DNA of 64,000 nt from Streptomyces sp. NBC_01788. Lineage in GTDB: Bacteria > Actinomycetota > Actinomycetes > Streptomycetales > Streptomycetaceae. The first letter of the stretch is position 1. Every line of letters begins with the position of its first letter. The translations under genes were made by a program, and so were the position numbers. Below the pieces are notes generated by a model. The model had not been told where the DNA came from. It made no database searches and saw nothing but the letters and a program-made list of their open reading frames with translations. The stretch spans positions 1,984,001 to 2,048,000 of the forward strand of contig NZ_CP109090.1 in assembly GCF_035917575.1 (NCBI RefSeq). The letters run 5' to 3'. Positions 43,051 through 53,538 of this stretch are shown one piece after another.

Positions 43051-44178
43051 TCACATCAGCGGCGTGAGGAAGCGCCGCAGGGCCTCCTCGTAGCCCTCGG
43101 GGTCGGCGTTCCACATCGCGCCGTGCGGGGCGCTCGGCACCGTGTGCAGCGCGATCAGGTTGGGACGGCGGTCGGCGAGGCGGCGGGAGAGCTGCCAGGG
43201 AGCCACCTGGTCGCCCGGGCCGTGGAAGATCAGGGTCGGCATCGTGAGCCCCTCCGGGTCCGTCGCCCCGGCCAGGCGGTCGCCGTACAGACCGGTGCGC
43301 CCCTGCGCGGCGCGCACCGCCAGCGGGAGCAGGGGGCCCGGGGTGTGCCGTGCCCGGGCCAGGGCCCGCAGCGTCACCTCCCAGTTGAGCACCGGGGAGT
43401 CGAGGACCAGCCCGGTGATCCGGTCGCGCAACGCCGAGCGGGTGGCGGCGCGCAGCGCCATCGTGGCACCGGTGGACCAGCCGTGCAGAACGATCCGCTC
43501 GGCCCCGTACCGCATGGCGTAGCGGATCGCCGCGTCCAGGTCCCGCCACTCGGTCTCGCCGAGGTGGTTCAGGCCGTCCGGCGGACGGGGCGCACCGAGG
43601 TCGCCGCGGTAGGCGAGGGCGAGCACCGGGAAGTGCCGGCGGTGCAGGAACGCCATGATGTTCATGGGGAGTTCGCGGGTGCTGCCCAGGCCGTGCGTCG
43701 CGATCACCCAGGTCTCGCGCACCCCGGGCACGAACCACGCGGGCAGGGAGCCGAGTTCGCCCGGTACGTCGACGTCGGCGTGCTCGATGCCGAGGGCGGT
43801 GCGCGGGTTGCCGACGTGCAGGTTCGGGGTGAGCCACACCTTGTCGCCGCGGTGCAGGGTGCCGTGGGTGACGCGCTCGAGCCGGCGTACGACGGTGTCG
43901 GGCCGGTGCGGGGCGGTGGGCAGGACGGGGCCGACCACCGCGTGGGAGCCGTTGCCCGCCAGGCCGTAGGTGCCCGGGCGCAGGGAGGCGAGGTCACGGG
44001 TGAGGCTGATCTGGCCGGCGGCCGTGGCGTGCACGGTGAGCCGGGGTTCGGTGGGCAGGGGCCGGCCCGGGAGCGCCTTGAGCGCGGCGTCGCTGGCCAG
44101 CCGGCCCGCGGCGACGCTCGCCGCGCCGGCCGCCAGGGCAGCGGTGACGGCCGCGGCCGTCGCTTTGACTGTGGGCAC
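43051..44178 (-). CDS. Alpha/beta hydrolase, probably membrane-anchored or secreted
   Basis: 375 residues from GTG 44178, with GGAG 5 bases upstream. The N-terminus (VPTVKATAAAVTAALAAGAASVAAGRL) is a signal- or anchor-like helix. The hydrolase core runs from WVIATHGLGSTRE (~170) through the nucleophile elbow GWSTGA (~245) to the Asp in FHGPGDQVAP (~320) and the His in PSAPHGAMW (~350), a complete Ser-Asp-His triad. Esterase or peptidase activity is likely but the substrate is unknown. Confidence 0.85.
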   Translation of the reverse strand: MPTVKATAAAVTAALAAGAASVAAGRLASDAALKALPGRPLPTEPRLTVHATAAGQISLTRDLASLRPGTYGLAGNGSHAVVGPVLPTAPHRPDTVVRRLERVTHGTLHRGDKVWLTPNLHVGNPRTALGIEHADVDVPGELGSLPAWFVPGVRETWVIATHGLGSTRELPMNIMAFLHRRHFPVLALAYRGDLGAPRPPDGLNHLGETEWRDLDAAIRYAMRYGAERIVLHGWSTGATMALRAATRSALRDRITGLVLDSPVLNWEVTLRALARARHTPGPLLPLAVRAAQGRTGLYGDRLAGATDPEGLTMPTLIFHGPGDQVAPWQLSRRLADRRPNLIALHTVPSAPHGAMWNADPEGYEEALRRFLTPLM

Positions 44179-44421
44179 GGCTCCAGTGTCCTGGCGCACC
44201 CGGTCACCGGCCAGTGGGACGGCGGGTCGGGGTGACATGTCCGCGCGGGTTCCATGAAGAGCGGCGTTCATTCCCGCACGGCCCGCACCGTCCGCACGCG
44301 AGGCCACCGTGCCCGGGCCGTCTCCGGGCCGTCTCCAGACCTCTCCGCAGCCTCCCGCCCCGGCCCCGGTCCCGCGCCTCAGTCCCCACTCCGACCCCGG
44401 CTCCGGCTTCCGCTCCCGCCC
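44179..44421. other. C-rich low-complexity intergenic stretch
   Basis: 243 bases hold the hydrolase promoter and the aldolase 3' end. From about 44310 on, the plus strand is dominated by C-rich CTCCG/CCCCG-like runs leading into the CCCCTG repeat. No gene, RNA or clear hairpin is seen. Confidence 0.5.
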
Positions 44422-45093
44422 TTACCCCTGCCCCTGCCCCTGCCCCTGCTGTCCGTATCCCCGCAGCCGCTCCCCCGCAGCCGCAAGTTGCTCCGGCGTC
44501 AGCAGAGCCGGTGTCAGACCGGGGACGCCGGACGCCGCCAGCCACACCCGGCACATCCACTCGAGCTGCGCCGTGCGGTCGTAGGCCTGGTCGAGGGTGG
44601 CGCCGTAGGTGACGGTGCCGTGGTTGCGCAGCAGGCAGCCGGTGCGGCCGGCGAGGGCGCGGAGCATGTTCCCGGCCAGCTCCTCGGTGCCGTACGTGGC
44701 GTACGGGGCCACGCGGACGGGGCCGCCGAGCGCGCCGGCCATGTAGTGGATCAGCGGGAGCTCGGTGACGAGGGTGGAGACGGCCGTCGCGTGCACGGCG
44801 TGGGTGTGGACGACGGCGCCCGCGTCGGTGCTGCGGTAGACCGCGAGGTGCATGGGCAGCTCGCTGGTCGGCACCAGGGTGCCGAGCACCTGCCGGCCGT
44901 CCAGGCCGACACCGGTGATGTCGTCGTCCGTGAGCCGGTCGTAGGGGACGCCCGAGGGGGTCACCAGGACGGTGTCGCCCACGCGCGCGGACACGTTGCC
45001 GGAGGTGCCGACGACCAGTCCGTCCGCCACCGTGCGGCGGGCCGCCGCCACCAGCGCCTGCCAGGCGCGCGCCGTCTCCCCGAGTTCGCTCAT
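44422..45093 (-). CDS. Class II aldolase/adducin family protein
   Basis: 223 residues from ATG 45093. The FucA/AraD fold is clear: GTSGNVSARVGD (~28-39), TPSGVPYDRL, the catalytic Glu in SELPMH, the zinc site HTHAVH (~95-100) and the later NHGTVTYG. This fits a zinc-dependent sugar-phosphate aldolase or epimerase, such as L-fuculose-1-phosphate aldolase. No sugar pathway adjoins it. The last residues are a Gly-Gln repeat produced by a CCCCTG tandem repeat. Confidence 0.88.
   Translation of the reverse strand: MSELGETARAWQALVAAARRTVADGLVVGTSGNVSARVGDTVLVTPSGVPYDRLTDDDITGVGLDGRQVLGTLVPTSELPMHLAVYRSTDAGAVVHTHAVHATAVSTLVTELPLIHYMAGALGGPVRVAPYATYGTEELAGNMLRALAGRTGCLLRNHGTVTYGATLDQAYDRTAQLEWMCRVWLAASGVPGLTPALLTPEQLAAAGERLRGYGQQGQGQGQG
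44425..44448. repeat. CCCCTG hexanucleotide tandem repeat (4 copies)
   Basis: Four exact copies of CCCCTG (plus strand) lie directly before the TAA stop of the aldolase gene on the minus strand, encoding Gln-Gly repeats at its C-terminus. Copy number changes would lengthen or shorten the tail without a frameshift. Confidence 0.95.
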
Positions 45094-45177
45094 GTGCCGA
45101 TCCTGCCAGGACGCCTGGCGCGAGCGACCGGTCCTTCCCACAGCACTACGGGAACAGACACCGCAATGACCGACTCA

Positions 45178-45199
45178 GTTCATCTTCTGTTCACTCAGG
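45178..45199 (+). promoter_or_regulatory. Possible PHO box before pitH1
   Basis: Two adjacent 11-base units, GTTCATCTTCT and GTTCACTCAGG, resemble the direct-repeat units bound by PhoP in Streptomyces (consensus beginning GTTCA). A third GTTCA occurs at 45208 but out of the 11-base phase. It lies 50-70 bases before the phosphate transporter start. Confidence 0.45.
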
Positions 45200-45247
45200 T
45201 TACCTACGTTCAACGCGCCAATGACGCTCGAACGATTGCCTGGGTAA

Positions 45248-46510
45248 ATGGAAAGCTTCTCGCTGATCCTCGCGATGGTGGTGATCACCGCACTCGCGTT
45301 CGATTTCACGAACGGTTTCCACGACACCGCGAACGCGATGGCCACAACCATCTCGACCGGTGCACTCAAGCCCAAGGTCGCGGTGGCCATGTCCGCCGCG
45401 CTGAACCTGGTGGGCGCCTTCCTGTCCGTGGAGGTCGCCAACACGATCTCCAAGGGTCTCGTCAACGAGAACGGCATCCGTCCCGAAGTCATCTTCGCCG
45501 CCCTGGTCGGCGCGATCCTCTGGAATCTGCTGACGTGGCTGGTCGGACTCCCCTCCAGCTCCTCCCACGCCCTCATGGGCGGCCTGATCGGCGCCACCAT
45601 CGCCTCGGCCGGCTTCAGCGCCGTGCACGGCGGCGCCCTGGTCACCAAGGTCCTCATCCCCGCGGTCGCCGCCCCGGTCGTCGCGGGTCTGGCCGCGCTG
45701 GTCTCGACCCGGATGTCGTACGGCATCGGCGGTAAGTCGAATTCGCACGGCAAGGCGGCCGAGAAGGGCCACCGCGCCGGACAGATCGCCTCCGCCGGCC
45801 TGGTCTCGCTGGCCCACGGCACCAACGACGCGCAGAAGACCATGGGTGTCATCACCCTCGCCCTGGTCGCCGGCGGCGCCCTCGCCCCCGGCTCCAACCC
45901 TCCCACCTGGGTCATCCTCTCCGCGGGCCTGGCCATCGCGCTCGGCACCTACATCGGCGGCTGGCGCATCATCCGCACCATGGGCAAGGGCCTGACCGAC
46001 CTTCAGCCGCAGCAGGGCTTCGCCGCCCAGACCAGCGCGGCCACCGCCATCCTGGCCTCCTCCCACCTCGGCTTCTCCCTGTCCACCACGCACGTCGTCT
46101 CCGGTTCGGTGATGGGCGCGGGTCTGGGCCGCAAGGGCGGCGTGGTCCGCTGGTCCACCGCCCGCCGCATGGCCGTCGCCTGGGCCCTCACGCTGCCCGC
46201 CGCGGCCCTGGTCGCGGCCGGCGCGGAGGCCGTGACGCGTCTCGGCGACTGGGGCACCTGGCTCGTGGCCGCGTTCCTGGTGGCCTCCAGCGCCGCGATC
46301 TGGAAGATCTCCCGCCGCGAGGTCGTCGACCACACCAACGTCAACGGCTCCGAGGAGCCGGCCGGCGTGATCACCCAGGCCATCGCCGCCGTCACCCCGC
46401 CTCCGGCCTCCCCGGCGGCCGAGGGGCTCACGGCCACGATCCCCGCTCCCGCCTCCGCGTCCGTCGCCGACCCCGCGCCCGTGGCGACGCCGCCGGCCGC
46501 CGCCATCTGA
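45248..46510 (+). CDS. pitH1: Low-affinity inorganic phosphate transporter (PitH1-like)
   Basis: 420 residues from ATG 45248. Pit family signatures are in both halves: FDFTNGFHDTANAMATTISTGAL (~18-40) and AHGTNDAQKTMG (~195-206). About ten helices are present, plus SSSSHALMGG and STTHVVSGSVMGAG. The C-terminal ~70 residues are Ala/Pro-rich and cytoplasmic. It imports phosphate as a metal-phosphate complex with a proton. The position corresponds to S. coelicolor pitH1. A small membrane protein gene follows. Confidence 0.93.
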   Translation: MESFSLILAMVVITALAFDFTNGFHDTANAMATTISTGALKPKVAVAMSAALNLVGAFLSVEVANTISKGLVNENGIRPEVIFAALVGAILWNLLTWLVGLPSSSSHALMGGLIGATIASAGFSAVHGGALVTKVLIPAVAAPVVAGLAALVSTRMSYGIGGKSNSHGKAAEKGHRAGQIASAGLVSLAHGTNDAQKTMGVITLALVAGGALAPGSNPPTWVILSAGLAIALGTYIGGWRIIRTMGKGLTDLQPQQGFAAQTSAATAILASSHLGFSLSTTHVVSGSVMGAGLGRKGGVVRWSTARRMAVAWALTLPAAALVAAGAEAVTRLGDWGTWLVAAFLVASSAAIWKISRREVVDHTNVNGSEEPAGVITQAIAAVTPPPASPAAEGLTATIPAPASASVADPAPVATPPAAAI

Positions 46511-46543
46511 GCCGGCGTCCCCGGTAGAAGGAAGAGAAGCAGC

Positions 46544-46768
46544 ATGAACATCGACTGGGCGGCACTCGGCTCCGTCTTCGGCGTCAGCCTCGGCGTCACG
46601 GTGGGCCTTGTGGCCCTGTTCACCCTCGGCATCGCCGGACTCTCCCGCCGCGAGCGGGCCGTGGCCCAGGGCGACGGCGGCGGGGCCCTCGCGGTCACCG
46701 GCGCCTACGCCTGCTTCGCCGCGTGCGCCGCCGCCGTGGCCTACGGCATCTACCTGATCGTGGCCTAG
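46544..46768 (+). CDS. Small two-helix membrane protein downstream of pitH1
   Basis: 74 residues from ATG 46544, with AGAAGGAAGAG upstream, 33 bases after pitH1. Helices: ALGSVFGVSLGVTVGLVALFTLGIAGL and ALAVTGAYACFAACAAAVAYGIYLIVA, with a basic loop (SRRERAVAQGD) between. It is a conserved neighbour of pit genes in Streptomyces and probably belongs to the same operon; its role is unknown. Confidence 0.85.
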   Translation: MNIDWAALGSVFGVSLGVTVGLVALFTLGIAGLSRRERAVAQGDGGGALAVTGAYACFAACAAAVAYGIYLIVA

Positions 46769-46774
46769 CCCGGC

Positions 46775-46860
46775 CCGGGACCCTGCACCACCGGGTCCCG
46801 GCCCCTCACGTCACCCGCCCATCCCGGGCCGTCCCCACGACGGCCCGGGATGGGCGGTTT
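46775..46860 (+). terminator. pitH1 operon terminator (tandem hairpins)
   Basis: First a 9-bp stem (46775-46783 with 46793-46801). Then a perfect 19-bp stem (46815-46833 with 46839-46857) with a 5-base loop, followed directly by TTT. It separates the phosphate operon from the B12 riboswitch region. Confidence 0.92.
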
Positions 46861-46914
46861 CGCCTTCCCGTGCGCCCTGTGGTGTGTGCCTCATCTCAGT
46901 ACCCCTGCGCAGGT

Positions 46915-47085
46915 CAACGGCAGGTTGACGGGTGTTCGCGGTGCGTGGTGGACTTCCGGAGCCAAGTACGGCGGCAGGAGAGGAAGTCCGGTGCGAATCC
47001 GGCGCGGTCCCGCCACTGTGACCGGGGAGAACATCCCCGGGAGTCAGGAACTCTCACCGCCGGTCTCGTCGAACCAGGGCGTGGA
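46915..47085 (+). ncRNA. Cobalamin (B12) riboswitch
   Basis: The leader has the cobalamin aptamer landmarks: GACTTCC (46951-46957) pairing with GGAAGTC (46982-46988), the core AAGTCCGGTGCGAATCCGG, GGTCCCGCCACTGTGACC containing the B12 box GCCACTG (47012-47018), a GGGGA...TCCCC hairpin, and GAGTCAGGAACTCTC at 47041-47055. It lies upstream of the cobD-cobQ-cobN operon on the same strand. Adenosylcobalamin binding should lower expression of the pathway. Ends are approximate. Confidence 0.95.
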
Positions 47086-47109
47086 CACCCTGAGTGAGGA
47101 CATATCGCC

Positions 47110-47169
47110 ATGCGCGGCTGCCGACCGAGGTTCACCAGCGTCTGTCTGACCGACCGCACGACCGGCTGA
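47110..47169 (+). CDS. Possible 19-residue leader ORF between riboswitch and cobD
   Basis: ATG 47110 opens MRGCRPRFTSVCLTDRTTG and stops at TGA 47167-47169, five bases before the cobD ATG and in a different frame. GAGTGAGGA lies 9-10 bases before it, a better ribosome site than the CGGCTGACCC before cobD. The riboswitch could thus gate this leader, with cobD translated by coupling. Coding status rests on position and the Shine-Dalgarno site only. Confidence 0.4.
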   Translation: MRGCRPRFTSVCLTDRTTG

Positions 47170-47173
47170 CCCG

Positions 47174-48115
47174 ATGGGTGCCGATCGCGTCTTCGCGTAC
47201 GGCGCCGCCGCCGGCCTCCTCGGTGACCTACTCCTCGGCGATCCACGCCGCGGACACCCCGTCGCCGTGTTCGGACGGGCCGCGGGTGCCGTGGAACGCG
47301 CGCTGTGGCGGGACCACCGCGGCCGGGGCGCCCTGCACACCGCCGTGTGCGTGGGGGGTGCCGTGTCGTCGGCCGCGCTGGCCGCGTCCGCCGTGCGTTC
47401 CTCCCGTACCGCGTCCGTCGCGCTGACCGCCGCCGCCACCTGGGCCGTCGTCGGCGGCACCTCCCTCGCCCGGGAGGCGCGGCAGATCGGGCGCGCCCTG
47501 GAAGCCGGGGACGTCGAGGGCGCCCGGGCGCGGCTGCCGCATCTGTGCGGGCGCGATCCGCAGGCGCTGGACGCCGACGGGATCGCCCGGGCCGTCGTCG
47601 AGTCCGTCGCCGAGAACACCTCCGACGCGGTGGTGGGCGCGCTGGTGTGGGGCGCCGCCGCCGGAGTGCCGGGGCTCGTCGGCTTCCGCGCCGTCAACAC
47701 CCTGGACGCCATGGTCGGGCACAAGTCACCCCGGTACCGCCGCTACGGCTGGGCCTCGGCCCGCCTCGACGACCTCGCCGGCTGGCCGGGGGCACGGCTC
47801 ACCGCCGTCCTGGCGGCCGTGGCGGGCGACGACCCGCGCGGCGCCGTACGGGCCTGGCGCGCCGACGCCCGCAAGCACCCGAGCCCCAACGCCGGCCCGG
47901 TGGAGGCCGCGTTCGCGGGGGCGCTCGGAGTACGGCTGGGCGGCACGCTCTCGTACGGCGGGCGGGTGGAGCACCGCCCGGTGCTCAACGGCGCCGGACG
48001 CGCCGTCCAACAGGGCGACATCGAGCGCGCGGTACGGCTCTCCCGCCGCGTGGGCTGGCTCGCGCTCGGCGTGTGCGCGGGCGCACGGCTGCTGAAGAGA
48101 GGACGGACGTCATGA
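47174..48115 (+). CDS. cobD: Adenosylcobinamide-phosphate synthase CobD/CbiB
   Basis: 313 residues from ATG 47174. It is a hydrophobic CobD/CbiB protein with [21 protein letters not shown] (~15-35), [16 protein letters not shown] (~138-153) and [27 protein letters not shown] (~175-200), all conserved in the family. It links aminopropanol (phosphate) to adenosylcobyric acid at the membrane. First gene after the riboswitch. cobQ begins within its stop codon. Confidence 0.94.
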   Translation: MGADRVFAYGAAAGLLGDLLLGDPRRGHPVAVFGRAAGAVERALWRDHRGRGALHTAVCVGGAVSSAALAASAVRSSRTASVALTAAATWAVVGGTSLAREARQIGRALEAGDVEGARARLPHLCGRDPQALDADGIARAVVESVAENTSDAVVGALVWGAAAGVPGLVGFRAVNTLDAMVGHKSPRYRRYGWASARLDDLAGWPGARLTAVLAAVAGDDPRGAVRAWRADARKHPSPNAGPVEAAFAGALGVRLGGTLSYGGRVEHRPVLNGAGRAVQQGDIERAVRLSRRVGWLALGVCAGARLLKRGRTS

Positions 48116-49655
48116 GGGGCGGTCTGCTCGTCGCCGGCACGACCTCCGACGCCGGGAAGAGCGTCGTCACGGCCGGGATCTGCCGGTGGCTGGTGCGCCA
48201 GGGCGTGAAGGTCGCCCCGTTCAAGGCGCAGAACATGTCCCTGAACTCCTTCGTCACCCGGGAGGGCGCCGAGATCGGGCGGGCGCAGGCCATGCAGGCC
48301 CAGGCGTGCCGCGTCGAGCCGACCGCGCTGATGAACCCGGTGCTGCTCAAGCCGGGCGGCGAGCAGAGCAGCCAGGTCGTCCTGCTGGGCAGACCGGTGG
48401 GCGAGTTGAGCGCCCGCGGCTACCACGGCGGGCGGCAGCAGAAGCTCCTCGGCACCGTCCTCGACTGCCTCGCCGAGCTGCGGAGCACGTACGACGCGGT
48501 GATCTGCGAGGGGGCGGGCAGCCCGGCGGAGATCAACCTGCGCCGCACCGACATCGTCAACATGGGCATCGCGCGCGGAGCGCGGCTGCCCGTGCTCGTC
48601 GTCGGCGACATCGACCGCGGGGGCGTCTTCGCCTCCTTCTTCGGCACGGTCGCCCTGCTGTCGCCGCAGGACCAGGAACTCGTCGCCGGGTTCCTCGTCA
48701 ACAAGTTCCGCGGGGACGTCTCGCTGCTCGAACCCGGCCTCGACATGCTGCACGGGCTCACCGGCCGGCGCACGTACGGCGTGCTGCCGTTCCGGCACGG
48801 GCTCGGCATCGACGAGGAGGACGGGATGGGGGTCCCCCCTGCTCGAACGCAGTTGAGAGCTTGGGGGAGGGTGTCCCTGCGGGGCGCCGTGCGGGAGTCC
48901 ACCGTGGCGCCGCCGGTCGGCGAGGACGTGCTGCGGATCGCCGTCTGCGCCGTGCCGCTGATGTCCAACTTCACCGACGTGGACGCGCTCGCCGCCGAAC
49001 CGGGCGTCGTCGTGCGGTTCGTGGACCGGCCCGAGGAACTGGCCGACGCCGACCTCGTCGTCGTGCCCGGCACCCGCGGCACGGTCAGGGCGCTGGAATG
49101 GCTGCGGGAACGCGGCCTCGCACGCGCCCTGGCGAGCAGGGCCGCCGAGGGGCGGCCGGTGCTGGGCGTCTGCGGCGGCTTCCAGATCCTCGGCGAGCAC
49201 ATCGAGGACGACGTGGAGAGCCGGCGCGGACACGTCGACGGACTGGGCCTGCTGCCCGTACGGGTCAGGTTCGCCCGCGAGAAGACCCTCACCCGGCCGG
49301 AGGGTGAAGCCCTCGGTGAACGAGTCGAGGGGTACGAGATCCACCACGGGGTCGCCGAAGTCACCGGAGGCCAAGCCTTCTTGGATGGCTGCCGGGTCGG
49401 GGCCGTCTGGGGCACGCACTGGCACGGCTCGCTGGAGTCGGACGGCTTCCGCCGGGCCTTCCTGCGCGAGGTGGCGGCCGCCGCGGGCCGCCGTTTCGTG
49501 CCGGCACCCGACACCTCGTTCGCCGCGCTGCGCGAGGAGCAGCTCGACCGGCTCGGCGACCTGATCGAACAGCACGCGGACACGGACGCGCTGTGGCGGC
49601 TCATCGAGTCGGGCGCGCCGCAAGGACTGCCTTTCATTCCACCGGGAGCGCCCGC

Positions 49656-49659
<4 letters not shown>
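48112..49659 (+). CDS. cobQ: Cobyric acid synthase CobQ
   Basis: 515 residues from ATG 48112 (ATGA overlap with cobD). The N-terminal dethiobiotin synthetase-like domain has TTSDAGKS and the [12 protein letters not shown] block; the C-terminal class I-type amidotransferase has the Cys in [11 protein letters not shown] and the His region YEIHHG. It amidates four carboxyls of adenosylcobyrinic diamide using glutamine. About 16 extra residues ([14 protein letters not shown] region, near 240-255) derive from a hairpin repeat inserted in frame between the two domains. The length is slightly above usual for that reason. Confidence 0.95.
48825..48872. repeat. GC-rich hairpin repeat inserted in cobQ
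   Basis: A ~48-base element begins TGGGGGTCCCCCC and ends GAGCTTGGGGGAGGGTG. Its CCCCC..GCTC and GAGC..GGGGG arms form a stem around CGAACGCAGTT. It resembles a short palindromic element that I recall in many copies between Streptomyces genes. Here it lies inside cobQ, adds about 16 codons and keeps the frame. Confidence 0.75.
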
Positions 49660-53306
<3,647 letters not shown>

Positions 53307-53314
53307 CCGCCCAC

Positions 53315-53465
53315 ACGACATCCCCGCATGCGTGGGGAGCAGGACACGCACCCTCGGTGAGGAAACGCACCGGGTCGGATCACCCCCGCGTCGGCGGGGA
53401 CCACATGGAGCGCGCCCTGGCCGAAGGCGTGAAGGCCGGAACACCCCCGCGCGTGCGGGGAACAG
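53315..53465 (-). CRISPR. Degenerate three-repeat type I-E-like CRISPR remnant
   Basis: Three 28-base repeats lie at 53315-53342, 53377-53404 and 53438-53465, spaced 62 and 61 bases, leaving spacers of 34 and 33 bases. That period and the CCCCGC...GCGGGG hairpin with GTGTTCC at the end (minus strand) are typical of Streptomyces type I-E arrays. Repeats 2 and 3 differ at about 6 positions and repeat 1 at about 9, so the array looks decayed. There is no AT-rich leader and no cas gene in the window. Confidence 0.8.
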
Positions 53466-53538
53466 GGTTCGACCATGACCGGTCCACAGCTCGGATTCGA
53501 GCCAGTTCGTCACGAGTCACCCGAAGGAGTAACGCCAC

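Noticed and set aside
42860..43837. Extension of the unknown 607-residue protein upstream into a 933-codon frame
   Set aside because: The added N-terminus is Arg/Pro-rich, antisense to the hydrolase gene and lacks protein-like composition; the GTG at 42859 is preferred.
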